Below are positions 21,752-31,257 of a stretch of 64,000 nt of DNA, piece after piece. Source of the stretch: Hanleya hanleyi (Eukaryota; Mollusca; Polyplacophora; Lepidopleurida; Hanleyidae); assembly GCA_036873755.1 (NCBI GenBank), contig JAVTVY010037013.1, forward strand, positions 62,001-126,000, given 5' to 3'. The number at the start of each line of letters is the position of its first letter. The first letter of the stretch is position 1. A program made the position numbers and the translations under genes. The notes under the pieces were generated by a model. That model was given only the letters and a program-made list of their open reading frames with translations. It did not search any database and was not told where the DNA came from.

Positions 21752-23070
21752 CCACTAATGGTCCGATGGAGTTGAGTGAGGTATCCATGTGAAGCATTCG
21801 TGAAGGGGCATCTGATGGGCTGGGTGTGGGGTTGAAATATCGGCATTCTGCACATGCGCGGTGGCCAAAGGGTATGAAAATAGACGTTTTGGGAGCTACG
21901 GGAGCCCCTAATGGTCCGATGGGGTCATATGAGGTATCAATGTGAAGCATTCATGAAGGGGCATTTGACTGGACTAGCGGCTCGGGCGTTGTCACCATTC
22001 TGCGCATGCGCAGACAGGGAATTGTGGGAAAAGGGTATGGAAATAGACGTTTTGGGATCTAGGGGAGGCACTAATGAGCCGATGGAGTTGAGTGAGGTAT
22101 CAATGTGAAGCATTCGTGAAGGGGCATCTGATGGGCTGGGTGTGGGGTTGAAATATCGGCATTCTGCGCATGCGCGATGGCCAAAGGGTATGGAAATAGA
22201 CGTTTTGGGATCTAGGGGAGCCACTCATGGGCCAATGGGGTCGAGTGAGGTATCAAAGTGAAGCATTCGTGAAGGGGCATCTGACTGGACTAGTGGCTCG
22301 GGCGTTGTCACCATTCTGCGCATGCGCATGCAAGGCAAATGTGCACTTGACCTGTAATCAGCCAATCAGAAGCGAGTATTTTGACCCGGTGCATTATAGG
22401 ACATATCCAAGATGGCGGCGTATGTCTTCTGGTTCAAGATGGCGGCACGTTCGGTGTCGAAAACTGGCCATGTTGTCGGGATGTGGTCATGTAGTTTCGA
22501 AAACTGGACCCTGTATGGGCTTCGTTAGACGTTTTGGGATCTAGGGGAGCCACTCCTGGGCCAATGGGGTCGAGTGAGGTATCAATGTGAAGCCTATGTG
22601 AGGGGGCATCCGACGGGCTGGGTGTGGGGTTGAACTAGTGTCATTCTGCGCATGCGCGGCGGTCCAAGGGTATGGAAATAGACGTGAGGGGATCGAGAGG
22701 AGCCACTAATGAACCGATGGAGTCGAGTGAGGTATCCATGTGAAGCCTATGTGAGGGGGCTAGACTAGGGTGTCATTTCCATTCTGCTGCACAGGTCACG
22801 TGGGTTGTGACGTCACCTCCGGGTTTCACCTCCAAACCCAGAAGAGTTCCAATGTTTTCCTTAGACGTCCGGATGTTCAACCTCCGGGGTTTTTTCCCGG
22901 CACGGCCCGGCCCGGCCCGGCCCGCCACAGCCGCAGCGGGTTACTCCGGCCGCAGCGCGCGCGGGTTACATTCCGGCCGCAGCGCGTGCGCGGGCGGGTT
23001 TGATCTGGTGCCGCAGCGCGCCCGCGCTCGTCATCACCGGCAGTGCGCGGATGAATGTCGGGTCAAAAGG
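21752..23070. repeat. Polinton left TIR, inner part (array of ~150-bp units)
   Basis: About six units of 150-165 bases repeat the theme GGTCCGATGGRGT.GAGTGAGGTAT, GAAGCATTCGTGAAGGGGCA, GGTGTGGGGTTGAA, ATTC-TGCGCATGCGC, GGGTATGGAAATAGACGTTT. Intact TGCGCATGCGCR palindromes are at 22001, 22165, 22317 and 22647. Two CAAGATGGCGGC motifs lie at 22408-22419 and 22435-22446. The inner end (22800-23070) has CACGTG, TGACGTCA and a run of GGCCC repeats. The mirror image is at 32835-34200. Confidence 0.85.
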
Positions 23071-23777
23071 TCACATCCACCCAGTAGGATGCTCCCTCAT
23101 CTAAGCTTCACATGGATACCTCACTCAATTGCGACATCGATATACAGAGCTTGAACCCCAAAAGGGGATTGTAAATGAACCTGGGAAGGACGGGCAGGTC
23201 CATTTGGACCAATCAGCGGTCGAGAAAAAAAGCCAATGAGCGATCGATAAAAAGAACCAATGGACGGGATCACGTCTGCATCCGGGTACTGGGATGCTTT
23301 CGCTTACGTCCGCGCCTACATGCGGGTTCATTCGGGTAATGTTTTCTGGACATGGATAGGTTACCTTTGACTCCATTCTAGGCCACTGATTGGTTCATAC
23401 GGTGTTCAGTTTCATGCATTATGCTCATATAACTTATAGTAATAAACTTAATCTATACGTGTTGGACGAGCCTTCACTAACCGTCTTCCTTTACACGCAC
23501 TTCAAGGAAATGCCCGCTCCAAACCTAGACCGAAACACGTACTTGGTCTGTGGGCTGATTTCATTGGCTCTCTATTTTTACTATAGTGCTCTTGCATTCT
23601 AACATTGATGGGTTACATTTTGGCCCCATCCTACACCACTAATTTCAGTTTGACTGAATCTCCACATTGGGCATTTATGCATTATGAATAAAACACACAA
23701 GACAGGGTTTTTTGGTGAGATCTCATTTTTTTTTTCAGTGAACAACAACAACGTGAGAACAACCACGTGAAAACTGA
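23071..23777. other. Polinton left non-coding region
   Basis: No open frame longer than about 80 codons. It contains several CCAAT-type words in the 23205-23270 stretch (CCAATCAGC, CCAATGAGC, CCAATGGAC) and AT-rich sequence toward the protease gene. A complete Polinton would need several kilobases more for polB; this stretch has no trace of one. Confidence 0.6.
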
Positions 23778-23935
23778 AGCCCAGAACAGGGGGCTTGTAC
23801 ATTGAAAGAACTGAAGCCCAGAACAGGGGGCTTGTAAACTGAAGCCCAGAACAAGGGGCTTGTGTACATTGAAAGAACTTAAGCCCAGAACAAGGGGCTT
23901 GTAATTAACTTAAGCCCAGAACGGGGCTTGTACAT
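23778..23935. repeat. tandem repeats derived from the protease gene 3' end
   Basis: Five imperfect copies of AAGCCCAGAACAGGGGGCTT with TGTACATTGAAA spacers. The copy nearest the protease (23910-23935) encodes that gene's last codons; the others lie just after its stop. Each unit can form an AAGCCC/GGGCTT hairpin. Confidence 0.75.
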
Positions 23936-24383
23936 TGAAATGATCGGCGGCCCAGTCATATACGAGTACATCGCGGTCCCCGGCCTTGGGGTACTCGTCA
24001 AACATCTGTACGATGGTAGATAAGGGTCTTCCCCGGCATCGATGGTACAGGTAAAACACACAGTATTGTCCGCACACGCTACTGGTCAGGCTTTGCAACG
24101 TTTGACTCTTCCAACACCACGTCTCTGTGCCTTGATCCATGAAGTCTGTTAAATCGAGATGGAGGAGTGGTAGGCCGTACGGGTCAAAGTATTCGCCCTG
24201 CTGTTCTGTCAAGTACACGGCCACCCAATGTTCACCGGGCCGATCCATCGGATCCGTGTTGAGAACGTATGCAGCAGGATACATACGGTCTAATGGGAAC
24301 ACATCTCGGGCGAACACCCCTTGAAACACCCTACGTGTCTCTGGGTCATTCTCTAGCACGGTGGTTATCTGATCTGTATCCAT
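23910..24383 (-). CDS. PRO: adenoviral-type cysteine protease (Polinton PRO)
   Basis: 157 residues. This maturation protease cleaves capsid and core precursors in Polinton/adenovirus-type virions. The catalytic set is readable: His52 in EHWVAVY, Asp67 in YFDPYG, Gln97 and Cys104 in SSVCGQYC; the Gln-to-Cys spacing of seven matches the adenovirus enzyme family. Start chosen at ATG 24383 because the capsid gene stop lies at 24385-24387, giving tight head-to-tail packing; an upstream in-frame Met at 24443 would overlap the capsid gene. It is the one core gene of this element that appears unbroken. Its last eight codons belong to the tandem-repeat unit that continues downstream. Confidence 0.88.
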   Translation of the reverse strand: MDTDQITTVLENDPETRRVFQGVFARDVFPLDRMYPAAYVLNTDPMDRPGEHWVAVYLTEQQGEYFDPYGLPLLHLDLTDFMDQGTETWCWKSQTLQSLTSSVCGQYCVFYLYHRCRGRPLSTIVQMFDEYPKAGDRDVLVYDWAADHFNVQAPFWA

Positions 24384-24384
24384 G

Positions 24385-25699
24385 TTAGGTGGAGAAGTCA
24401 CACAGGACGTTGCGCGCCTTGTCCACTTGAATGATCTTGTCAAACTCGGCGTAGCAGATTACATTGACGGTGCTCCGGAGGGCTCGTTGAAAGTGGATTT
24501 CCAACCGTAAATTGCCTTGCTTGGCGAGGGCCAGCTGATGGTCGTTCTCTAAGGTGGGGGTCAAATCGAAACAGAACAACGTGTATCCGTTCGCGTACCG
24601 TAGTCCTCCCGACTGATCATATTCCCTTCGTCCTGGTTGATTTGACCGGTGGCTGTAAACAGGCTCTGATAGGCTCGAATGAAATTCGCGCGCTCAAAGT
24701 TCGGTGTTAAGGCCGTGGCTGGGACCTGTTGTCCATCCACATGCAGGGCCACAAAATTGATGCCGAAATGTTGAAAGTCAAACGGATTCTCTGGGTAGGC
24801 TCCGCTGAAACTGGTATTTTCCACACAGGCCAGGATCAATCGCTTGGGTAGTTCCCCCACGAACAGGTTATCTTTGTTGGCGCTCGTATTTCCAGCAGAT
24901 ACAGAGAACACTTTGGTTTGCACACGTCGGATAGGGTACTGGGCTGGTTTTGTTTCCAAGGCTTTCATGTGTCCCAATTGAACGGCTGGATTCGGTTTCA
25001 CTTTTCGGACATACAGGACTGCGTCTTCGATGACAATCTTATAGTCCGCTGCATGTGCCTCTACGTTAGTGGCCATCAAGGCGAAGGTCGGAGGCGCCCG
25101 TATCAGTCGGATTTTGATGGGGACCTTGTTCAAGAGGTACCGGTCTTGCATGAAGATGTCTGCGTGCAGTCGACCCATGAGATCCACCGAGGCACTGTTC
25201 GCAGTCAAAGCCTTCCGTTTGTTATATCCCACATTGTCCACCGTGTCCATGTGCTCGGTGTGTCCTGGTAGAATAAAGCGGCTGTCAGCTGAGATTTTTT
25301 AGCCTCTCGGCCATACGACAACAGTGTCTCGATGTAGGCTCGATAGGGGTACGTGTTGGTCGAGTCACTGATGAGTTTGTCGCTGGGAAAAATATCCACC
25401 TGTTGAAACATCGAGTGCCATCAGAGATTCGTCGGGCCCACCGTTGCAGCTTGAATGATTCTGGTAGCTTCCCCATTGACCACCTTGGCTTTTACATACA
25501 AGTATGTATGGGCTAAATCCACATAGGTCGTATCCGCATTACTGATGGTGAACTCGATGGGCCCTGTTGCGTTGATGCTGGAGATCGGGGGATGCTCCAC
25601 CCATAATCCTTGTTCGGCACTGGTCTGGGTGAGCGGGACGGTGCACAGATCAAATTCACTGTTGGTGGAGGGGCAGGACTCGGCGTGGATCAAGGCCAT
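24385..25699 (-). pseudogene. MCP: Polinton major capsid protein, broken
   Basis: The region spans the length expected for the double jelly-roll major capsid protein (about 440 codons), which forms the hexon-like shell of Polinton/adintovirus particles. Family-typical stretches include NTYPYRAYIETLLSYG (25385-25340 area), DLMGRLHADIFMQDRYLLN, KYPIRR-like QYPIRRVQTKVF, and VNVICYAEFDKIIQVD near the end. It is broken by one in-frame TGA (25421-25423), a frameshift near 25260 and another near 24600, so it is read in pieces: 25699-25421, 25411 to about 25260, 25250-24600 and 24579-24385. Start at ATG 25699, five bases after the upstream gene's stop. The breaks are spread out and each is small, as in neutral decay. 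Confidence 0.85.
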
Positions 25700-25702
25700 G
25701 TT

Positions 25703-26107
25703 TTAAGAAAAGATATCCCGGGTCTTCGATGTGCGTCGTCGCTGGGTCGGTCGTCGACTGGTGCGTGGTCTCGGTGGTGCAGGTCTTTTATTCCCTACGG
25801 TGCGTTGTGCTTTGGCGACCAAGACGCCTCCCGCTTCTTTGGCCCGCCGTTTCAAGGCTTCTTTGGGTGCCGTACCCCCCAAGACATCACCGGCCACTTG
25901 CAGTCCACTGCGTACCGCTTGTTTGCCGATTGCTTTCACCCCACGCGTCACCAAGGGCAGGAACGTTTTGACGATGCTGCCGAGTATGTTCCCCAGTCCA
26001 TGTCCTCGTTGCATGCGTGCACCACTGAAAACCGGAAAGCCACCCCCGGCCTGTCGGGCATAATAGTCCACATAGCTGTGTGCATCGCACTCGTAAGGTA
26101 CTTTCAT
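25703..26107 (-). CDS. pVI/pX-like small virion protein of Polinton
   Basis: 134 residues. The N-terminal third is hydrophilic with a Tyr/Cys-containing start (MKVPYECDAHSY). The middle is an amphipathic, glycine-rich helix region (GLGNILGSIVKTFLPLVTRG, residues about 40-60, then VGGDVLGG-like), and the tail is very basic (Arg/Pro-rich, residues 105-134). This matches the Polinton proteins usually compared with adenovirus pVI or pX, proposed to act in membrane disruption or genome condensation; the role is family inference. Start at ATG 26107 because it overlaps the minor capsid stop as TAATG. The open frame continues upstream to 26350 only as the shadow of that gene. Confidence 0.7.
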   Translation of the reverse strand: MKVPYECDAHSYVDYYARQAGGGFPVFSGARMQRGHGLGNILGSIVKTFLPLVTRGVKAIGKQAVRSGLQVAGDVLGGTAPKEALKRRAKEAGGVLVAKAQRTVGNKRPAPPRPRTSRRPTQRRRTSKTRDIFS

Positions 26108-26888
26108 TATGCAAAATGGGGAGCACGTGCTTGTCGAAAATGAAGTGTCAGCACCACTTTCCCGCGTTCGAATGCCACCGGTCGTCTCGTGTCGTCTCTT
26201 ATATCCACCGTGATCGTGTTGATGTCGGTTTGTCTTACGGGTAGGTATGGGCGAAACTGTGGGTGACTTGATCGCCATACCTCTTTTTAATGGGGACCAC
26301 CCGTAACAGAGGTGTGTTGATATCGCCCACGATGTGGTTGTCCACCACATCCGAGTAGACGTAGAGTCCGTACATACCCGACTTCATATCCACCGGGATC
26401 TCGCCTTGGTGGGCGGTGGGACCAGCGAACGTCTGTAGATCGAAGCCCAGCATTTGCTGTAAGATAGGACTCAGTACGACACTCGCGTTGGCGGTGACGA
26501 TAAGCTGTGCCTTGTCGTTGTGTGCGTTGTAATCGAAGTCCACGTGATTCTTGAAGGGATAGGCTTGGATGGATTTTGAACTATTCGTGACCTCCCGTAG
26601 AGCCTTATAATGCAACAGTCTTGACAGCCCACCCACGAACTCCTTGGGAGTATCGTATTGGCCATCGGGGAGGGTGAGTCGGGTGTCTTTTCCTTCGTAG
26701 GTCACCTGGTCCCACACTTCATTGGCTCGCACGTTGTACCACGAGTAAGGGTATTGGATTTCCACGAGGCCACATTCCCAGCGCCCAGGTAAATGCAACG
26801 GTTGCGGTAACTGGGTCACGTACTTGGCCACGGTGTTGTCAGGAAACACATCCAGCGAACTGTTACTGGGTAGGGTGAGGTAAAACAT
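26107..26888 (-). pseudogene. mCP: Polinton minor capsid (penton-like) protein, frameshifted near the C-terminus
   Basis: The main frame (26888-26235) gives 217 residues with the typical start FYLTLPSNSSLDVFP, the WECGLVEIQYPYSWYN motif and, near the end, DVVDNHIVGDINTPLLRVV. This single jelly-roll protein builds the capsid vertices in Polinton-type particles. The frame closes at 26235, but about 42 further codons matching the family C-terminus lie in another frame down to the stop at 26107-26109, so a frameshift near 26240 has removed the tail. The natural stop overlaps the next gene's ATG (TAATG). ATG 26888 is preceded by a weak TATTAAAA about 35 bases upstream. Confidence 0.85.
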
Positions 26889-26921
26889 GACGACTGAGCT
26901 GTCCTGCTGCTGCTGTTGGTT

Positions 26922-27772
26922 TTAATAGGTGTTCCAGGGCTTGGGCGGCTGTGTCCGGCGTCGTGTTCGTCGCGTTGACTTGCTACGTGTCACGGCTCTG
27001 GAGATGTGGGGTGTCCTGATCGAGGATGGTTTTTTAAAGGTCTGAAAAGAAGGTGCCCGTTGTGGTGGTGGTGTTTTGGGGGGTGACTCCGGTTCCCATT
27101 CGGATTCCCAAGAAGGTAGTGGCCCACTCGGCGATTGCTGGGTTCGCTGCATAAAGGCCCATGCCGGTGGTGGGGGTTCCCCACCAACTCCTGTGGTACA
27201 TGCATGTCTTTCAAGCCTTGAGCGAAGACCTCCTATCCTCGAGGATCCGTGTGCGACCTGCGTTTACGCATCAGGTCATTCACTAAATCCGTCATGTGGA
27301 TGCCGGGGACCACCTGATTCTGTACCAGGAGTTCGCCTTTATCATTCCAAGTCATGTTAGGATTCTGTTTCATCCGTTGTAATACCAGGCCAGTTTGTTT
27401 CTTGAACAATGCAGGTACACTCTTCAGCATTTCATCTTCCACCCACTGTGGGGCTGTGGGAGGTACCCCTGGTAATGGCGGCTGTTGGAGCGGTGCTGAG
27501 ATCGGCGGTGTGTCACGTGGTGGTGGTGGTGGTGGTGGTGGTGGTGGGGTAGAGAGGGTTTTGTATTGGTCCATGAAGGTCATGTACCGTTGAAGCGTCC
27601 CATTGTACCGTTGTGCTTTCTCACTGTCGCTTAACCCCGGTCTCTGTAAGATCTGTTGCATCTCTCCATCGAGGGTGTTTATCGTCTTCACTGTAGAAGG
27701 CACAGGGTAGGGCGATTGGAGGTTTTGAAGGAACCGTGGTTCGACGAGGACCATTTTTTTCGTGTGGTTCAT
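26922..27772 (-). pseudogene. conserved proline-rich Polinton protein, broken
   Basis: The first 179 codons (27772-27236) are open: EPRFLQNLQ start, a run of proline codons encoded by a (GGT)n tract at 27518-27547, and a C-terminal VPGIHMTDLVNDLMRKRR stretch. An in-frame TAG at 27233-27235 interrupts it. The same frame continues with KDMHVPQELVGN, and after a frameshift near 27170 the reading passes into a proline- and arginine-rich tail ending at 26922. The MxxPxELVGN motif is one I associate with Polinton proteins of unknown function. The gene starts inside the previous gene's stop (ATGA overlap at 27769-27772). The product is probably a virion or packaging factor; that is inference from position. 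Confidence 0.6.
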
Positions 27773-28110
27773 TGTCGGCCGAAGAGTCCATCCAATACTG
27801 GACCCAACACGGAAGCGCCCAACGGTGCTAAGATGGCCCCGAGAAAGCCGCCTTTCTGTAACACCTTTTTCTTTTGTGTTTGACGGACCCGCTTCTGGAC
27901 TAGGGTTCGGAGACCTGTCTTATGCTTGGCCAACTTGGTCTTCTGAGCCGGAGTCAGTGGAACGTTGCCTTTTAACAGGTTGTACCCGATCTCGCACAGA
28001 CAGCGTACATGGTCAGGGTCCGCACCGCCTACAATGGTTCGGACCAACTCGGGTGGGGCCGTCTTCAATACACGGAGCGTGGGAGCGTGCTTCCGTACTC
28101 GCGCAGACAT
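27769..28110 (-). CDS. conserved small basic Polinton protein with hydrophobic Gly-rich tail
   Basis: 113 residues from ATG 28110 (or 116 from 28119). The N-terminal half is helical (RVLKTAPPELVRTIVGGADP, then CLCEIGYNLLKGNVPLTPAQ); the middle is Lys/Arg-rich (residues about 60-85), and the end is hydrophobic (KGGFLGAILAPLGASVLGPV). Proteins with this NVPLTPxQK motif and GGFLGxLL tail recur in Polintons and adintoviruses; their role is unsettled and a core or membrane role is plausible. The stop overlaps the next start (ATGA). A TATA-like GATAAAAAG lies about 40 bases upstream (28149-28157). No breaks. Confidence 0.72.
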   Translation of the reverse strand: MSARVRKHAPTLRVLKTAPPELVRTIVGGADPDHVRCLCEIGYNLLKGNVPLTPAQKTKLAKHKTGLRTLVQKRVRQTQKKKVLQKGGFLGAILAPLGASVLGPVLDGLFGRQ

Positions 28111-28262
28111 CCTGTACAACTAATGCTTGAACCCACAACTCTGCTCTTTTTATCTACTTCAGAGACAAAGTCAACCATGCTGTGGTATTCATTCTTTTGA
28201 GTATCCCCATCATCAAACACACACACAGCCCAGCTGGGAGAGCCACTGTGGGTGTGTTTACA

Positions 28263-29333
28263 TTATTTTTGCAAGTACACGTGGTGGGTCTCTCCTGGAA
28301 AGATGCCGGTCCGTAGTCGAAGGTGGTCGGGGGTGGCTTGCTTGAGGTCGAAGAGCATATACCCCTACTGAGGGGTTGTCGCATCTTTAAAGGCTTCCAA
28401 CGCAAACGGTGTGCGGCCGGGATACATCTGTCTCGCCAGGTGCAGCACTTGAGTGGTATCTCTCGGGTTTTTGAAGACCACCAGGTAGTGGGCATTTAAG
28501 CTGATGTTCCGATGTTCTTTGTTTTTACTGAACAGATTCTGTACAATGTAGATGATGCTAAGCCGTCGATGATGGCTGCCTCTGGTAAAGAGTTGGGCGA
28601 CCCGCGCATCCGTATCCGCCATGAGATCATCCAGAACCACCAAGGTGTCGGGTTCCAAATCGGCCAGGTTAGGTAGGCCTTCCACGAACGTGATGTGGGG
28701 CATTGCTGCATACGCGGCCTGCCATTCTCCGTAACACCACACGACTCGGGCAATGGGTGGGGTGATCATGCTGTCGGCGTGTTGAAGGAGCTTCCTGACG
28801 AAGTGCGTTTTGCCGGAGCCCGTCGGTCCTGCGATGACGCAAGTGAAGGGATGCTGCCATGGTTCGAGGTGTATCCGCTGTCGTGGTAACCCGCTCTTGT
28901 AAATTTGGTACGAGCGAACTGGAGTGGTGGTGGGTACAACGTCGTTCGTCTTTGTCTGTTCACTGCGAGTGATGATGGTGGTGGGTACAACGTTGGTCGT
29001 CGTTGTCTGTTCACTGTGAGTGATGGAATCCGGTGGGTTTTCAGACGTAGTGGGTGTACTTGGTGTAGGTACGGAGCTTACACTCGTTGTGGTTTGTACA
29101 CGGGGTGTGGTGATGACTGGGCTCGATACGGGGTTGACTGGTGCTACCTGTAGACCGGTTCCACTCACAGCTGGTGTTCTCAGTTGGTTAAGTAGCGTGC
29201 TGACATAGGCTACGTGGTAAAACACACCTCCGTACAACACACTCAGCAAGGTTAGCACTATCACCACAAAGCCCACTTGCGCTTTGCGCGTTTTGGGAGA
29301 CGCTGTGTTCAGAGGCAGCTGCTGTTTGTCCAT
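28263..29333 (-). pseudogene. ATP: FtsK/HerA-type packaging ATPase with N-terminal membrane stalk, premature stop
   Basis: Genome-packaging ATPase. From ATG 29333: residues 20-48 are a hydrophobic segment (VGFVVIVLTLLSVLYGGVFY), 60-145 a Thr/Ser/Pro-rich low-complexity stretch with a repeated SEQTxTxxVVPTT motif, and then the ATPase: Walker A GPTGSGKT (169-176), Walker B LVVLDDLM (231-238), LFTRGSHHRRLSIIYIVQN and AHYLVVFKNPRD. A TAG at 28365-28367 stops it after 322 residues; the same frame continues for 33 family-like codons to TAA at 28263-28265. The start at 29333 is preferred over 29447 because a TATA box (29382-29389) lies between them. The membrane-anchored, mucin-like N-terminus is not part of the Polinton ATPases I know, which begin close to the RIxxxPWxHPF region. 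Confidence 0.85.
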
Positions 29334-29381
29334 AGCACCGTGGTCAACCGTGGAATGAAGGAGGACGGCAGTGGTGTCTGG

Positions 29382-29389
29382 CTTTATAG
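29382..29389 (-). promoter_or_regulatory. TATA box of the ATPase gene
   Basis: CTATAAAG on the minus strand, about 50 bases before ATG 29333 and inside the end of the integrase gene. Confidence 0.6.
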
Positions 29390-30457
29390 TCGTTTCACCT
29401 GGTTGGCAGCGACCCAGGAATTGAAGGAACTGGCCCAGCCTTGCCATTTGACGAAATGAAACAGTTTGCCACGTCGACGTTCCGTTTTCAAAATCTGCTC
29501 CACCGTGTAGTAGTCTTGCTGTGTTTTTACGACAGGCTGTAATTCCGTCTCGTAAAACGTCCCTAGCAACGGTTCCCCTTGAAGATCTTCCAGTTCATAG
29601 ACTCACTGCTGCCGGGGTAGGCGCCGTTTAATCAGGAAGTGCTCATCGCTCCAGTTGGGCAAGTAACTTTTCTCGAACTTGCCCTTGACTTTACTGATCT
29701 GTACAGGGTCCCCGACCTTGTACATCGCCTTCGGCGTTCGCTGCGATGGCCTGGGGTACAAGACACGCCGGACTTGGGCTTCATTGCGTTGGGTCACGGT
29801 AATGGGGGCTCTCTCTATACTCCGATGATAGGCTCGATTGTAACCCCTCACAAGTTTCGGGAGAACATCGATGTACCGCCTTGTATTCTTATAGGTGAAA
29901 TATTTATACATGCGGCCTTTGAATGTCCTGTTGAACCTTTCCACCACGGAAGCCTTGGTCTCGTTGTACGTATGGAAGAAAAACACCTTCTGGGCTTTCA
30001 GAAACTGTTGGAGCGGTCTGTTGAGGAATTCCGTGCCTTCGTCGGTTTGCAAATACAAAGGTTTGCGCCCGGTCTTGAAGATGTCTTTGAACGCTGCTAT
30101 GAGATTCGCCCCCGTTTTCGTTCGGATGGGTACCACCCACGCATACTTCGATAAGATATCGATGCACGTCAAGATATATCGATTCCCATCGTTGTGTTTG
30201 GCAAAGGCGCTCATATCGACCAAATCCGCTTGCCACTGGGCATCTATTCCTCCCACGATGACCCGGTTCCGTAGAAAATGGCGACGGACAGATCGATGTA
30301 AGGTATACGTGTCTTGTTTTCTTAACCAATCTCGGACTTGAGCACGTTGTATACCTTGGGGTTTGGCCTCTCGATAGAGAGCCGACAATGCACTATAGGC
30401 CGCCGGACTGTCGGGACTGTAGTATAAGTTCTCCAACACCTTCTCCCAGCGCTTCAT
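29384..30457 (-). pseudogene. INT: Polinton retroviral-type integrase with chromodomain, one in-frame stop
   Basis: 358 codons. The integrase inserts the element into host DNA with a 6-bp staggered cut in this family. A helical N-terminal region (residues 1-65) precedes the rve core with its acidic triad: Asp78 in WQADLVDM, Asp139 in LQTDEGTEF and Glu173 in KASVVERFNRT. A C-terminal chromodomain follows (YTVEQILKTERRRGKLFHFV, WQGWASSFNSWV). TGA at 29603-29605 stops the frame after 284 residues, just before the chromodomain; the frame continues unbroken to 29384. The core catalytic residues are intact. A TATA box (30493-30500) sits about 40 bases upstream of ATG 30457. Confidence 0.9.
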
Positions 30458-30484
30458 GGTAACAAATGATGATGGACCCTGGCT

Positions 30485-30838
30485 CTATTGTTTATTTATA
30501 ACGGGTATATCTTGGGCCGGAGTTTCTTTCTGATTTTCTTCGTTGGCTTCCACAGTGTCCATGGTAAATGACCAGTCGAACTCGTCTGATGACGGCATGA
30601 TGAGCACTTGATCCACATCTACCACGGCATCTTCCAATGCAGACCATAGATCAGGGTGAAGGGTAAAATGCACTGTACCTCCATCTAGCCGAGCCAATTG
30701 AGGAAAGAAAGGGCCGCGTCGGATGTACACATCGTGGCACAAGTGGATGAGGTCGCCGTCCAGTTCACCAGACAACACGCGTTTGAATTGGGTCCAGCCC
30801 TGTCGGGACAGACGAATGTGAGCCGTTGAATGACGCAC
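30485..30838 (-). CDS. small acidic Polinton-borne protein of unknown function
   Basis: 117 residues, not recognised. The N-terminal part looks like a compact mixed fold (HIRLSRQGWTQFKRVLSGEL, then VYIRRGPFFPQ), and the C-terminal 40 residues are acidic and probably disordered (EANEENQKETPAQD). It lies between two other minus-strand genes with its own TATA box (30856-30863), which supports a real gene. Intact frame. It could be a virion or regulatory accessory; no function can be read. Confidence 0.6.
   Translation of the reverse strand: MRHSTAHIRLSRQGWTQFKRVLSGELDGDLIHLCHDVYIRRGPFFPQLARLDGGTVHFTLHPDLWSALEDAVVDVDQVLIMPSSDEFDWSFTMDTVEANEENQKETPAQDIPVINKQ
30493..30500 (-). promoter_or_regulatory. 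TATA box of the integrase gene
   Basis: TATAAATA on the minus strand, 36-43 bases before the integrase ATG at 30457, overlapping the 3' end of the upstream gene. Confidence 0.65.
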
Positions 30839-30855
30839 ACTCTGTCTGACCCTCG

Positions 30856-30863
30856 TATTTATA
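30856..30863 (-). promoter_or_regulatory. TATA box of the 117-residue gene
   Basis: TATAAATA on the minus strand, 18-25 bases before ATG 30838. The short spacing would leave a very short leader. Confidence 0.55.
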
Positions 30864-30877
30864 GTCAGGTACCACTG

Positions 30878-31204
30878 TCAATGCCACAGTGCCAGGGTCA
30901 ATAGGGCACAGACCATGAGTAGGCCAACCAGCCGTCGCTGATTCCGGCGTGAGCGCTCGTGGTCCATAGCCCGAGCATCAAGGATGGCTGTCATAGTCCA
31001 GTAGTGGTGAGTGATGGCACACCTCTCCATCGAGTGCACTCGGTCGAGGACCGCTTCTGTGAACTCTTTGAGGATCTGGCGTCGCCCCTCGTTGTCGTCG
31101 CCATCTGCAAACATGGACCGGACCACTGCTCGGTAACCCGTGAGTGAATTAACCACGGTGGCATGCTGTAAAAGGCGAGTTGCATAGGACTGGATCTCCG
31201 TCAT
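30878..31204 (-). CDS. small tail-anchored Polinton-borne protein
   Basis: 108 residues, not recognised. Residues 1-85 are hydrophilic and helical with many Arg/Glu; after the basic ERSRRNQRR the last 17 residues (LVGLLMVCALLTLALWH) form a hydrophobic segment ending at the C-terminus, the signature of a tail-anchored membrane protein. It is the first minus-strand gene after the divergent promoter region, with TATAAAA at 31251-31257 and a 40-50 base leader. Intact. It might anchor replication or assembly to a membrane, but that is speculation. Confidence 0.6.
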   Translation of the reverse strand: MTEIQSYATRLLQHATVVNSLTGYRAVVRSMFADGDDNEGRRQILKEFTEAVLDRVHSMERCAITHHYWTMTAILDARAMDHERSRRNQRRLVGLLMVCALLTLALWH

Positions 31205-31250
31205 GGCTCTGCAACCGTAGAAATGAAGGTGTGGGATCCAGAGGGACGTG

Positions 31251-31257
31251 TTTTATA
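31251..31257 (-). promoter_or_regulatory. TATA box, minus-strand block
   Basis: TATAAAA 47-53 bases before the ATG at 31204. Confidence 0.65.

Noticed and set aside
24561..25250. Intact 229-residue gene
   Set aside because: It is the middle piece of the broken major capsid gene; family sequence continues on both sides in other frames.
29384..29569. Separate chromodomain gene
   Set aside because: It is in frame with the integrase and separated only by one TGA and 11 codons, so it is the integrase C-terminus.
25421..29605. Alternative genetic code or selenocysteine for the in-frame TGA/TAG codons in Polinton genes
   Set aside because: Both TGA and TAG occur, alongside frameshifts in the same genes, and the protease and other frames use normal stops. 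Decay explains this better.
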